Shown here piece by piece: positions 55,101-63,981 of a stretch of 64,000 nt of DNA. Each line of letters begins with the position of its first letter. Position 1 is the first letter of the stretch. A program made the position numbers and the translations under genes. The notes beneath the pieces were generated by a model. The model was given only the letters and a program-made list of their open reading frames with translations, searched no databases and was not told the DNA's origin. The stretch comes from Fulvivirga sediminis (GTDB taxonomy: Bacteria; Bacteroidota; Bacteroidia; Cytophagales; Cyclobacteriaceae): positions 328,729 through 392,728 of the forward strand of contig NZ_JAESIY010000006.1 in NCBI RefSeq assembly GCF_016757215.1, written 5' to 3'.

Positions 55101-55403
55101 TTGCTGTAGATCAGAAACTGAATTATAAAGAAATATTTTTGTCTTAGAATAAGGTGGGTAGCCAATGAGATCAGTTATTTTCTCAAATTCATCTTCCAGA
55201 TATTCTGTTACGTCATTAGCAATTTTATCATTGCCTTCGTAGAAATATATATCGAAATTGTCTGAACTTAAAAACTTCCATTCAAACTGTTCGTACTGTA
55301 AGCGATTTCTACCAAACTTCTCTGCAGCATCCTGAGCCAACACACCCCCAGTTACGTATAACAAGAAACCTAGAATTAGAATAAACTTTTTAAATACTAT
55401 CAT
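52101..55403 (-). CDS. Large outer membrane protein: peptidase-like domain, TolB-like propeller and BamA-like barrel
   Basis: The 1100-residue protein has a signal peptide (GFLLYVTGGVLAQ). Residues about 35-270 look like a peptidase-MA-type domain (NFDIYFYEGNDKIANDVTEYLE; LPEWFIDGAALYVAKGW), but no HExxH is seen, so it is probably inactive. Residues about 285-600 form a TolB-like propeller (KLSPDGTKVAYTANDNG; FLPGTNTIAFSSNRL). An acidic linker follows (about 625-705). The C-terminal 380 residues are a surface-antigen/BamA-like beta-barrel ending in an aromatic residue (MFTLGYDF). It likely spans the outer membrane. This architecture recurs in the phylum; the role is unknown. Confidence 0.85.
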   Translation of the reverse strand: MIVFKKFILILGFLLYVTGGVLAQDAAEKFGRNRLQYEQFEWKFLSSDNFDIYFYEGNDKIANDVTEYLEDEFEKITDLIGYPPYSKTKIFLYNSVSDLQQSNVGIDDKSISPSGQTDFIKSSIEVANPGNIEQLKEELLYKVSSLMVNEMMFGGSLKDMFQSSVLLNLPEWFIDGAALYVAKGWSIEMDDYARELMKTKKPQKLNRLTGKEAALAGQSVWNYIAQKYGKSNISNILNYTRIIRNEERSIGITLGRSFDRVLQEWQEFYTDIDKQVAQNYEDAKSERVIIDRKNKKGIVYSYVKLSPDGTKVAYTANDNGKYEVRISNVDGKRNRKVLDGGYKVIDQEVNYEMPLIDWVDDNTLGIVRAKKGQYYFVLYDLASKSKLQRPLRKFDNIKSIDFSDNGRLWVASATIDGVNDLYLMTTKRDRIKRLMHDIYDDMNPYFLPGTNTIAFSSNRLSDTLNVETKDFAKVTDNYNIFYYNLDTTDNVVKRVTNTISSDVNPLALSSDKIFYLSDQKGIVNIFSYSLSTGIYTQVTNFSKSIKEFDINFEHNALIFTMLEGDNDYIYYYPDFDYNQQTFTPLTVRQQLEQVKAFKNRKNKERKEVLTVKEIVEKRLAEAKEEMETPADTISTPPADSITIEPIVQDEAIIDTDNYSFDSATVDVPEDDTDVVNTSNYTFDNDVVKEDQNDSFLAQYRKLRSEKKISGPFPYDNRFSADNVVTSLIIHPLMGFGVRLETGMTDMLENHKFNGGVMTNFDLRSGEVFAQYQYLKHFVDYKVRYDRSVYFFDDVFHKFVKNSFQVGASIPFSTRARLSLEPFYSQVKSLDLNNFNTSLSPNTILDPITDNYGGANVEFVYDNSTINGMNLIEGSRAKIQLKHYEGLDKKELSFTNLTADVRHYQKIYKEIVLATRVFYGRSFGNSPKQFLLGGMDNWILFDENTSGDNNPLDFTSERYNTDIIFAQYATNLRGFDYATLVGENTLVFNGELRLPLIRALSNKPISSNFFRNLQFIGFFDIGSAWTGRSPFHEDNNVSTETITQGNFTISLKNYRNPWLYSYGAGLRTMLLGYYVKVDLAWPVEDYVVDSPKIMFTLGYDF

Positions 55404-55422
55404 TTATAACTAGACAAGAATT

Positions 55423-56478
55423 CTAATATAACGAAAAATACCGATTAATATTGACCTCATTCATGAGTTCTTTATCCGCCTCCAAATATTCAACATATTG
55501 GTGAGCAAAAAACGGAGCTAATGAAACTCCTTTTGTTCCTAATCCATTAAAGATTCCAATAGTTTTATACTCGGGATGCATGCCGATTATAGGCCTTCTA
55601 TCAGCAGTAGCAGGTCTTATACCAGCTCTCTGATCCGTAATCTTATAAGAAAAGTCAGTGATGTCAGACATCTTTCCTAGAATCTCTTCTCGTGCCTTTT
55701 CGGTTGGTTCAAGATCCATGTTTTTATTATCATAATTAGACCCTACTTCAAAGTAATTATCATCTTTTTTCACTACAAAAACTCCACGGTTGATAATATG
55801 TCTCAGCTCAATATTAGCACGAAGTTGTATAACCTCGCCCTTTACTGGCCTAAAAGGCAGCCAGGAGAAATATTTTCCATCTAGTGATCCCAACCCGTCG
55901 CAAAATATAATTTTCCGACAGGTAATATCTTTATACTTAACTTCTTCTGCCCCTACTTCCAAGTCATTGTACACAAACTTATCTTCTAAAAAGCAACCTT
56001 GAGCCTTTAGGTGCTGCTGGTATGCTTCCAAATATTTTGGAACAGCCAGATAGCCAGAGTAATTAAGTTCTACTCCACCAAATTTATCTTTACTAAAATC
56101 ATACAGATTCCCCTGATGCACTTTCTTAATAAATAAGCTATATTCAGGAGTAGCACTTTTCCCCATCCATTCATTCTGCTCCTCCATAGAAATAAAGGGT
56201 CTATAAATGGGTGTGTCATATAAAAACTTAGTATTCAGTTGTTTTTCAATGTTTTGGTAGAATTCGTGCATAAAAGGAAAAAGCGTATCAGCTTTCCATG
56301 TCTTTACCATCTTTCTACCTGTAATCGGATTGTACAGCCCCCCTGCCACCTTGGAAGAGGTATTTTCTCTGTTTTCATCTATTACTAGTATTTTCTTATT
56401 TAATGCTAGCAGATGATGGGCTAATGCGGACCCAGCAAGCCCTTGCCCAACTATGAGATAATCATATATTACAGACAT
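55423..56478 (-). CDS. FAD-dependent oxidoreductase (DAO family)
   Basis: The 351-residue protein starts with the FAD-binding DYLIVGQGLAGSALAHHLL and has the VAGGLYNPITGRKM region. The C-terminal RPATADRRPIIGMHPEYKTIGIFNGLGTKGVSLAP is typical of D-amino acid oxidase/glycine oxidase-like enzymes. The substrate is not known. The N-terminus lacks a signal peptide. It is 19 bases upstream of the 1100-residue outer membrane protein gene. Confidence 0.88.
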   Translation of the reverse strand: MSVIYDYLIVGQGLAGSALAHHLLALNKKILVIDENRENTSSKVAGGLYNPITGRKMVKTWKADTLFPFMHEFYQNIEKQLNTKFLYDTPIYRPFISMEEQNEWMGKSATPEYSLFIKKVHQGNLYDFSKDKFGGVELNYSGYLAVPKYLEAYQQHLKAQGCFLEDKFVYNDLEVGAEEVKYKDITCRKIIFCDGLGSLDGKYFSWLPFRPVKGEVIQLRANIELRHIINRGVFVVKKDDNYFEVGSNYDNKNMDLEPTEKAREEILGKMSDITDFSYKITDQRAGIRPATADRRPIIGMHPEYKTIGIFNGLGTKGVSLAPFFAHQYVEYLEADKELMNEVNINRYFSLY

Positions 56479-56505
56479 TGATCACAATGATTTAATTAAA
56501 TGACT

Positions 56506-56513
56506 TATTTTTG
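56506..56513 (+). promoter_or_regulatory. Putative -7 box for the MBL hydrolase-pssA operon
   Basis: TATTTTTG matches TAnnTTTG, 43 bases before the ATG at 56557. A TTG at 56478-56480 lies 25 bases upstream of it, more than the usual 17-21 spacing. Confidence 0.4.
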
Positions 56514-56556
56514 AAAAGTCTAAAACAAATTTTGATACGGCAAACTTAATTATAAT

Positions 56557-57207
56557 ATGATACAGATTCAGTCTTTTGTGTTTAATCCATTTATGGAAAA
56601 TACCTATGTTGTTTATGATGACGAAACTTTAGATGGAGTTATTATTGACCCGGGGTGCTATGAAGACTATGAAACAAAAGAGCTGATTGATTTTATAGAC
56701 AATAATAACATTAAGGTAAATAAGCTTTTAAACACGCATTGCCATATAGATCATGTTTTGGGAAATCAGCTTATAAAAGATAAATTCAAAGTAAAATTAT
56801 ACATACACAAGGCGGATGTTCCTACGTTAAAATCCGTTGAAGTATATGCTCCGTCATATGGTTTCACTAAGTTTAACCCTAGCGAGGCCGATGAATACTT
56901 AGAAGAAGGAGACACTATTGAAATTGGGAGTCATAAATTTGAGGTACTTTTTGTGCCAGGACATGCGCCAGGACATATCGCCTTTGTTAACCATGAGCAT
57001 AAGCTATGTATTAGTGGCGATGTATTGTTTCAGGGTAGTATAGGAAGAACTGACCTACCAGGTGGTGATTTTGAAACTTTAATATCTAGTATTCACAATA
57101 AATTATTTCAGTGGGACTCTGATTATACCGTGTACTCCGGGCATGGAGGTTCCACTTCTACTGAAATAGAGAAAAAAACTAATCCTTTCTGTGCTTTAAA
57201 AAACTAA
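56557..57207 (+). CDS. MBL-fold metallo-hydrolase (glyoxalase II-like)
   Basis: The 216-residue protein has the metallo-beta-lactamase motif THCHIDHVLGN, a second metal-site HAPGHIAF, GDVLFQGSIGRTDLPGG, and the final YSGHGGSTST. Those four elements match the glyoxalase II-like subgroup of hydroxyacylglutathione-hydrolase-type enzymes. As glutathione is probably absent here, the substrate may be a bacillithiol thioester, but that is inference. pssA follows by four bases on the same strand. Confidence 0.92.
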   Translation: MIQIQSFVFNPFMENTYVVYDDETLDGVIIDPGCYEDYETKELIDFIDNNNIKVNKLLNTHCHIDHVLGNQLIKDKFKVKLYIHKADVPTLKSVEVYAPSYGFTKFNPSEADEYLEEGDTIEIGSHKFEVLFVPGHAPGHIAFVNHEHKLCISGDVLFQGSIGRTDLPGGDFETLISSIHNKLFQWDSDYTVYSGHGGSTSTEIEKKTNPFCALKN

Positions 57208-57211
57208 TAGA

Positions 57212-57898
57212 TTGAATATAAAAAAACACATACCTAATACGCTTACAGCCAGTAATCTGGCCTGTGGTTGCGTAGGAGTTACGCTTGCGGCTAATGGTGA
57301 ACTAATCTTTGCTACTTATATGATCTGGGCTGCTCTAATATTTGACTTTCTAGACGGCTTTGTAGCACGCCTACTTAAAGTAAGTTCTCCTATTGGAAAA
57401 GAGCTTGACTCACTAGCTGATATGGTAACTTTCGGTGTACTGCCCGGCTTAATCATGTTTGAACTGTTATCAGCATACACTGTACACTTTATTATGCCCT
57501 ACGTTGGGTTCATGATCGCCGTCTTTTCTGCGCTGAGATTAGCTAAATTCAACATAGATGACAGGCAGCAGTCTGTATTTATAGGCTTACCTACACCTGC
57601 AAATGCTTTATTTATTTCTAGCATTGCATTTATTACTAGTTCTGAATACCGGGACTTAATCAACTTCGATATTCTTATATCTATAACTGTAATCTTTTCT
57701 TTATTACTGGTAGCTCCAGTAGAGCTATTCTCTCTTAAATTAAAATCCATGAACTGGAAAGAGAATATATTTCAAATTTTGCTATTAGTTATAAGCGTGA
57801 TTCTTATTCTAGTATTTAAGATTTTTGCTATTCCTATTATAATAGTAGCATATATCGCTTTGTCATTAATTAAAAATGTCACTAAGACTATACTTTAA
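57212..57898 (+). CDS. pssA: CDP-diacylglycerol--serine O-phosphatidyltransferase
   Basis: PssA makes phosphatidylserine, precursor of phosphatidylethanolamine. The 228-residue membrane protein has the CDP-alcohol phosphotransferase motif DFLDGFVARLLKVSSPIGKELDSLAD with the conserved aspartates, and about six transmembrane segments. The start codon is TTG at 57212. No ATG exists before the motif, and NIKKHIPNTLTASNLACG aligns with the family start, so TTG is well supported. It lies four bases after the MBL gene. Confidence 0.94.
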   Translation: MNIKKHIPNTLTASNLACGCVGVTLAANGELIFATYMIWAALIFDFLDGFVARLLKVSSPIGKELDSLADMVTFGVLPGLIMFELLSAYTVHFIMPYVGFMIAVFSALRLAKFNIDDRQQSVFIGLPTPANALFISSIAFITSSEYRDLINFDILISITVIFSLLLVAPVELFSLKLKSMNWKENIFQILLLVISVILILVFKIFAIPIIIVAYIALSLIKNVTKTIL

Positions 57899-57965
57899 AC
57901 ATTATAGAATTACAGGAAACGTTAAACTTTGCTATCTTGTTTGTTAAGACAAATGTTGTTTCATA

Positions 57966-60900
57966 ATGTCTAAAGCCATTAAAGTACTTTCTTTTACGCT
58001 TCTTGCTCTTGCCGTTTCCACTAATTATCACTTATACGGACAGAAAATAAATTCTGTTTTAAGAAGTGGAGATTGGTATAAGCTTGAGATAGACCATAAT
58101 GGTGTTTATAAAATAGATTATAATTTTCTTAAGTCTATAGGCATTTCCATTGATAGAATTGATCCTAAGAAGATAGCTATCTATGGCAATGGCGGAGGAA
58201 CATTGCCCCAAAAAAATAGTGCTCCCAGACCTGCGGATCTTATAAATAATCACATATATGTGAAAGGAGAGGATGATGGTAAATTTAACTCAGATGATTA
58301 CATTCTTTTCTATGCTCAAGGGCCGGACAAGTATAATTACTCTACTGATGGTGAAATTACTTATGAACGAAATATTTACAGCAATCACAATTATTATTAC
58401 CTGTCTATTGGTGCTGAAAATGGCAAAAGAGTAAAATCCTCTGATGACCTGGGACAGAATCATAATCGTATTACTACTTTCACTGATTTCGCCTACTACA
58501 AAAAAGAAGAGGAAAACTTGTTGCTTTCTGGTAGAGATTGGTACTCTAGAATATCCAACGAACAGATTATTTTAGAAATACCAAACATTACTGCGAATAC
58601 CAACATACAAGTTACTTCTACGGTAATGGCTCAATCTTTCTCTCAGAGCAGTTTTACTTTAAGTCTAAATGGCAGCCAGATAGGGACACAAATTGTAAAT
58701 AGTGTGCCTAATTTCATGACACCAAGCCAGAATAATCCGCATAGATATAGTGTAAAAGGGTTAGAAAATACATCTACTTTTTCCTCCAAAACTGCATCTA
58801 CAGTTAATTCGCTAAACTTAGGTATTTCTTATACTGGAAATAATAGTGGAAGATCGCTAGGCTTTCTTAAAGAAATAATAGTTGAGTTTACCAGAAGCAT
58901 GTCACTTGATGATAATCAACTTGCTTTTAGATCTTTTGCTAATACATCAACTACCCTTTCTACTTATTTTATTAATAACTGCAAAAACAGTTGCCTGGTA
59001 TTTGATGTCACCATCCCTACCGGCCCTACTTTACAACGCACTGTATATGAAAATGGAACCATATCATTTGGTAGTAACTCTACGAACAATAAAGAATTTG
59101 TAGTTTTTGACCCTAACCAATTACCTTCTCCTAAATTTCTATCAAGAATTGAAAATCAGAACATTCATAATATAAACGTTCCTGAATTATTAATTATTAC
59201 TCATAAAAATTTTCAAAGCCAAGCACTACAATTGGCTAACCACCATGAGCGCGCAGACGGTATTTCCACTACTGTAGTTACTACGGAACAGGTTTACAAT
59301 GAATTTAGCAGTGGCAAACAAGATATCACGGCCATGAGGGATTTTATAAAATACCTCTATGACCAAAGCCATTCACTTAAATATGTATTGCTCTTTGGTA
59401 AAGCCACTTTTGACTATAAAGACATCAAGGCTAACAACACTAATTTTGTCCCCACATATGAATCCAGAAATTCTTTGCATCCTCTTCAGACATATTGTTC
59501 TGATGATTATTTCGGCTTCATGGAAGATGAAGAAGGTGAATGGGCAGAAATAGCAGGAGGAAATCACTCATTGGAAATAGGAGTAGGTAGAATTCCTGCA
59601 GCTACGACACAAGAAGCGCAGAATGTGGTAGATAAAATTATCAATTACTCATCTCCTCAAACTTACGGAGCATGGAGAAACACTGTTGCTTTTGTGGCTG
59701 ACGATGGTGATAACAACTTACACATTGATCAAAGTAACCAGCTTAGTGAGCTCATGGACACCACTTATTCAGCATTCAATTACAATAAATTATTTCTTGA
59801 TGCTTATAAGCAAGATGCTTCCGCCCCAAGTATAAAGTCTCCAGAGATGGTAGAGGCTATAAACGCAAGTATTAAAAAAGGCACCCTTATTATGAATTAT
59901 ACAGGACACGGAGGGAAAAACGTCTGGGCTCAAGAGACTATTCTAAATATACCCCAGATAGAAAATTGGGATAATAAAAATAGATTACCACTATTTGTTA
60001 CGGCCACCTGTGAGTTTGGTAGACATGATGACATAAGTGCCATCAGATCAGGAGGAGAAGTGATTATAAACAGTGCTGAAAAAGGGGGAATCGCCATCAT
60101 AAGCACTTGCAGACCTGTTTATGCCTCGTCCAATTTTCAACTAAATCAAGCTTTTTATAATACCGTATTCTCCAAGCCACATGGTCAATATTTAAGATTA
60201 GGAGATATTATTCGCATTACAAAAAATAACAGTGCTAATAACGCTGTAGATCAAAACCAAGTAGGCAACAGGAATTTCATCTTACTTGGAGATCCGGCAC
60301 TAAGACTCAACTATCCGGAAAAAAATATTATTATTGAATCCATTTCAGGAACACAGTCTACTGATACCCTGAGTGCATTAGATCAAATATCTCTTACAGG
60401 CAAAGTTCTTCAATCTGCTGGCAATACGGATTCCCAATTTAGTGGAGACTTAGAAATTACCGTTTTTGATAAAGAAGCTACCCTTACCACATTAGGCGAT
60501 GAAGATAATGGCTTAACATACAGTTACAAATCTAGAGAAAACACGCTTTTTAGAGGTGATGTAAGTATTAATTCAGGCGTATTCGATGCTGAATTTATCG
60601 TTCCTAAAAACATTTCTTATCAACTAGAAAAAGGGAAAATTAGTATGTACGCTGTAAATGCACAAAAAAACAGTGACGCCAATGGAGCAGATATTAATGT
60701 CATTGTAGGAGGTTCTACAGACTCCTATCCACATGACAATACGGGACCAGAGATAGACATCTTCTTTGGAGATTCGACTTACTCAAGCAAAATACCTGTA
60801 AACACCAACACCCTATTAGTCGCGAATCTAAAGGATGAACATGGCATTAACATTTCTAATTATAATGTAAATAACAGTCTTACAGTTCAGCTAGACGATC

Positions 60901-61394
60901 AGAAATCAGTAGTAGTTAATGATTACTATAAGGCTAAGAAAAACACTTATAAAGAAGGGTGGCTCAGATACCCTTTAAACAACCTTAGTGAGGGGCTTCA
61001 CACTCTAACCATCAAAGCTTGGGACACACATAACAATAGTAGTGAAAAAACTGTAGAGTTCCTTGTAGGTGCTGAGGGTTCATTAGCGATAAGCCAATTA
61101 AAAAACTCTCCTAATCCGTTTGTATCTAAAACCGTAATTAGTTTTAAACACAACCGAGCTGGTGACAACTTGCAGGTTGAATTAGAAATTATAAATATAT
61201 CAGGAGAGAAATTACTTAAAAGGAGCTTTGAATTTGAAAATGCACCTGGTGAAATCAATTTGTTCGAATGGGACGGAAAAAATTCAATAGGCAAAAAAAC
61301 AGAAGCTGGGTTATACATTTATAAGGTATCCGTTCGTTCAAACGTAGACGGCGCTAAAAACCATACATTCCAAAAACTTATTCTTATTAATTAA
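57966..61394 (+). CDS. porU: Type IX secretion system sortase PorU
   Basis: PorU is the cell-surface C25-type cysteine protease that removes the C-terminal sorting domain of T9SS cargo and attaches anchors. The 1142-residue protein has a signal peptide ending LYGQ, an N-terminal beta-rich region (about 25-400), and a gingipain-like C25 domain with the catalytic His648 (NYTGHGGKN) and Cys682 (ATCEFGRHD). The spacing matches PorU. The C-terminal part (NSPNPFVSKTVISF on) is itself a T9SS-type domain. It is 26 bases upstream of porV. Confidence 0.96.
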   Translation: MSKAIKVLSFTLLALAVSTNYHLYGQKINSVLRSGDWYKLEIDHNGVYKIDYNFLKSIGISIDRIDPKKIAIYGNGGGTLPQKNSAPRPADLINNHIYVKGEDDGKFNSDDYILFYAQGPDKYNYSTDGEITYERNIYSNHNYYYLSIGAENGKRVKSSDDLGQNHNRITTFTDFAYYKKEEENLLLSGRDWYSRISNEQIILEIPNITANTNIQVTSTVMAQSFSQSSFTLSLNGSQIGTQIVNSVPNFMTPSQNNPHRYSVKGLENTSTFSSKTASTVNSLNLGISYTGNNSGRSLGFLKEIIVEFTRSMSLDDNQLAFRSFANTSTTLSTYFINNCKNSCLVFDVTIPTGPTLQRTVYENGTISFGSNSTNNKEFVVFDPNQLPSPKFLSRIENQNIHNINVPELLIITHKNFQSQALQLANHHERADGISTTVVTTEQVYNEFSSGKQDITAMRDFIKYLYDQSHSLKYVLLFGKATFDYKDIKANNTNFVPTYESRNSLHPLQTYCSDDYFGFMEDEEGEWAEIAGGNHSLEIGVGRIPAATTQEAQNVVDKIINYSSPQTYGAWRNTVAFVADDGDNNLHIDQSNQLSELMDTTYSAFNYNKLFLDAYKQDASAPSIKSPEMVEAINASIKKGTLIMNYTGHGGKNVWAQETILNIPQIENWDNKNRLPLFVTATCEFGRHDDISAIRSGGEVIINSAEKGGIAIISTCRPVYASSNFQLNQAFYNTVFSKPHGQYLRLGDIIRITKNNSANNAVDQNQVGNRNFILLGDPALRLNYPEKNIIIESISGTQSTDTLSALDQISLTGKVLQSAGNTDSQFSGDLEITVFDKEATLTTLGDEDNGLTYSYKSRENTLFRGDVSINSGVFDAEFIVPKNISYQLEKGKISMYAVNAQKNSDANGADINVIVGGSTDSYPHDNTGPEIDIFFGDSTYSSKIPVNTNTLLVANLKDEHGINISNYNVNNSLTVQLDDQKSVVVNDYYKAKKNTYKEGWLRYPLNNLSEGLHTLTIKAWDTHNNSSEKTVEFLVGAEGSLAISQLKNSPNPFVSKTVISFKHNRAGDNLQVELEIINISGEKLLKRSFEFENAPGEINLFEWDGKNSIGKKTEAGLYIYKVSVRSNVDGAKNHTFQKLILIN

Positions 61395-61395
61395 T

Positions 61396-61403
61396 TATAT
61401 TTG
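61396..61403 (+). promoter_or_regulatory. Possible internal -7 box before porV
   Basis: TATATTTG in the 26-base porU-porV gap matches TAnnTTTG, 17 bases before the porV ATG. It may give porV extra transcription, but no -33 TTG supports it. Confidence 0.3.
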
Positions 61404-61420
61404 TTTAATATCACTATTTT

Positions 61421-62602
61421 ATGAAATATATATCAACCATAATCCTAGGAGCTATCGTTATTTTCTTCAATAGCTTTACAACTACATTATATGCTCAGAT
61501 AACTGATCCAAGTGATCTAACTGGAGCAGACGACGACCGCAGGGTCATTAACACAGCCGTTCCTTTTTTAACCATTACACCAGATGCTCGTGCTGGTGGT
61601 ATGGGAGATGTTGGCGCAGCAACTTCAGCTGATGCGAACTCAGTATATTGGAACCCCGCAAAACTTGTATATATAGAAAATGATATTGGGTTTTCCTTAT
61701 CTTATACCCCTTGGTTAGGTAAAATAATCAATGACATGTCAATATCGTATCTTTCTGGTTACTATAAACTATCGGAAGAACAAGCGATATCATTATCAAT
61801 GAAATACTTTAATCTCGGTGAAATATACTTCACAAGTGAAACTGGAGCAGATGAAGGCAATTTTAACCCAAGAGAATTTGCTATTGACGCAGCCTATTCA
61901 AGAAAACTTACACAGAACCTTAGCATAGGTGTGGCAGGAAGATACATCCATTCTAACCTTACAGGAAGTTATACTTCTGGCAGTGCGAGTGCTCAACCTG
62001 GTAACAGTGTGGCTGCTGACTTGGCAATGTATTATAACAAAGATTTACTACTTAGTGGAAGTAATTCTAACATTGCCCTAGCTGCTGTAATATCTAACAT
62101 AGGTTCTAAGCTTACCTACTCGGATGAAGATAATAAAGACTTTATCCCCACTAACCTTAGATTGGGAACAGCATTTACTACCAACTTCAATCCTTATAAT
62201 TCACTTACTTTTGGATTAGATTTCAATAAACTTCTAGTTCCAAGCCCACAAGCGGATAGTAGTGCGTCAGATAAAACGCTTCTCAGTGGAATTTTTGGTT
62301 CATTTTCAGATGCACAAGGAGGCTTTAGTGAAGAATTAAAAGAAGTGACTATTTCTGCAGGATTAGAATATTGGTATAACAAAACTTTTGCAGCCAGAGC
62401 AGGATATTTCTATGAGTCTAAAGATAAAGGTAATAGAAAATATTTAACATTAGGTCTAGGCTTCAGATATCAAGTATTCGGTATAGACTTTGCTTATTTG
62501 GTTCCGTCCCAACAAGAACATCCTCTAGCTGAAACATTAAGATTTACACTTCTCTTTAATTTTGATCAAGCTTCGAAAGACCAAAAGTCAGTTGTTAACT
62601 AA
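61421..62602 (+). CDS. porV: Type IX secretion system outer membrane protein PorV
   Basis: PorV is the outer membrane barrel that carries cargo from the translocon to PorU. The 393-residue protein has a signal peptide ending LYAQ, the PorV signature VINTAVPFLTITPDARAGGMGDVGAATSADANSVYWNPAKL, and FadL-like barrel strands to the end (ETLRFTLLFNF). It directly follows porU, the usual order. An M16 homologue starts 3 bases after its stop. Confidence 0.96.
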   Translation: MKYISTIILGAIVIFFNSFTTTLYAQITDPSDLTGADDDRRVINTAVPFLTITPDARAGGMGDVGAATSADANSVYWNPAKLVYIENDIGFSLSYTPWLGKIINDMSISYLSGYYKLSEEQAISLSMKYFNLGEIYFTSETGADEGNFNPREFAIDAAYSRKLTQNLSIGVAGRYIHSNLTGSYTSGSASAQPGNSVAADLAMYYNKDLLLSGSNSNIALAAVISNIGSKLTYSDEDNKDFIPTNLRLGTAFTTNFNPYNSLTFGLDFNKLLVPSPQADSSASDKTLLSGIFGSFSDAQGGFSEELKEVTISAGLEYWYNKTFAARAGYFYESKDKGNRKYLTLGLGFRYQVFGIDFAYLVPSQQEHPLAETLRFTLLFNFDQASKDQKSVVN

Positions 62603-62605
62603 TTT

Positions 62606-63865
62606 ATGCTGAACAGAACTCTACCTCCAATAACTCATAATATATCTACCTTCGACCTCAAGCAGGTTAGCAAAACCACATCAGGCGATGTAGATATTTA
62701 CTATTTAAATGCAGGAACTCAACCCGTAATTAAACTAGAGTTTTTGTTTCCCATTGGAGGAAACTATTATGAACCGAGGCCTGGTGTCTCCATGCTATGT
62801 TTGCAGTTATTGAAAGAAGGCTCTACAAATTATACTAGTAAACAAATCGCTGATAGCCTAGCTCAGTTTGGTGCATTTTTGGATATTAACCCTTCATTCG
62901 ACGCACCATCCATCAGTCTCCTTTGCTTAAATAAACATCTTAATAGCCTTTTGCCAATAATTAGTGATATTCTATTATCTCCTTCATTTCCTGATGAAGA
63001 ATTGGAAACATTAAAGCGCATACAAATCCAAAATCTCAAGAATCAGAATCGGAAAAATAATGTTATCGCTAGCAAGAACTTCAGGAATGCCTTATTCGGA
63101 GATGAGTATCCATATGGAAAAATAATCAGTGAAACAGACATAACAAACATCACAACTGATGACATCAAAGCCTTTTTTACATCAAACCTAAGTCAATTTG
63201 AAATTTTTGTATCTGGCGCTCTAGATCAACACTTAAATAGCATTATTCGCAATTTCCAAAACACTAAGCCCAAAGCAAAGTATTCCAATTCCAGTAACAT
63301 TCAATATCATTTTCAACCTCAAATAATAAATCAAAACAAAGACAATTCCTCGCAGACCTCTGTTAGGGTAGGTAAACCGATAATATCAAAATCACATAAT
63401 GATTATGTAAAACTCCTAATAACTAATCATATCCTAGGCGGCTACTTTGGGTCTAGGCTCATGAAAAATATACGGGAAGATAAAGGCTATACATATGGTA
63501 TATACAGTAGTATCGTAAACTTACAATATGACTCCTATTTGGTGATCGGATCAGATATCATAAAAGAAAGCCTCGATGATACATTGGCTCAGATTCGAAG
63601 AGAGATTTCGATACTACAGAACGAACCAATTTCTAGCAGTGAGTTAGATGCCGTAAGGAATCATTTAATAGGCTCTTTCCAATCAAGCATTAACACACCT
63701 TTTGCCATAATGAGTAAATTCAAAAATATCCATATGCACGGACTAGATTACTCTTTTTATAATAATTACATCACCAGCATACAATCCATCGATCCCTATA
63801 CAATCCTAAATACCGCTAATGAGTATTTCTCCTTAAAGGATATGACAATCGTAACAGTGGGATAA
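62606..63865 (+). CDS. M16-family protein lacking the zinc-binding motif
   Basis: The 419-residue protein has an M16 fold. Where active members have HxxEH, it reads SMLCLQLLKEGS, so the zinc ligands are absent. The C-terminal substrate-binding Arg/Tyr region (GGYFGSRLMKNIREDKGYTYG) is kept. In other bacteria such chains pair with an active M16 subunit. The M16 peptidase at 13.3 kb is a possible, distant partner; this is inference. There is no signal peptide. It follows porV by 3 bases, in the same transcript, and is closed by a terminator. Confidence 0.9.
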   Translation: MLNRTLPPITHNISTFDLKQVSKTTSGDVDIYYLNAGTQPVIKLEFLFPIGGNYYEPRPGVSMLCLQLLKEGSTNYTSKQIADSLAQFGAFLDINPSFDAPSISLLCLNKHLNSLLPIISDILLSPSFPDEELETLKRIQIQNLKNQNRKNNVIASKNFRNALFGDEYPYGKIISETDITNITTDDIKAFFTSNLSQFEIFVSGALDQHLNSIIRNFQNTKPKAKYSNSSNIQYHFQPQIINQNKDNSSQTSVRVGKPIISKSHNDYVKLLITNHILGGYFGSRLMKNIREDKGYTYGIYSSIVNLQYDSYLVIGSDIIKESLDDTLAQIRREISILQNEPISSSELDAVRNHLIGSFQSSINTPFAIMSKFKNIHMHGLDYSFYNNYITSIQSIDPYTILNTANEYFSLKDMTIVTVG

Positions 63866-63891
63866 GTTATTGATTAAAGGCGAGTTATTAT

Positions 63892-63918
63892 AAGCATGCT
63901 AAAAGGCATGCTTTTTTA
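63892..63918 (+). terminator. Terminator of the porU-porV-M16 unit
   Basis: aagcatgc, short loop and gcatgcttttttatt form a 7-8-bp hairpin followed by a T run, 27 bases past the M16 stop. Confidence 0.8.
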
Positions 63919-63940
63919 TTGCTACAATATATTGGACATA

Positions 63941-63974
63941 AAAAAACCCTTTACTATAAAAGTAAAGGGTTTTG
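63941..63974 (-). terminator. Terminator of the rRNA operon
   Basis: On the minus strand aaaaccctttact, a 5-base loop, then agtaaagggtttttt makes an 11-12-bp hairpin with a T run, directly after the 5S rRNA 3' end. Confidence 0.8.
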
Positions 63975-63981
63975 ATAAAAT

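Noticed and set aside
57899..57965. Search for a promoter of porU
   Set aside because: TAAACTTTG and TATCTTGTTTG in the gap differ from TAnnTTTG in spacing, so no promoter is called; porU may be read from the pssA transcript.
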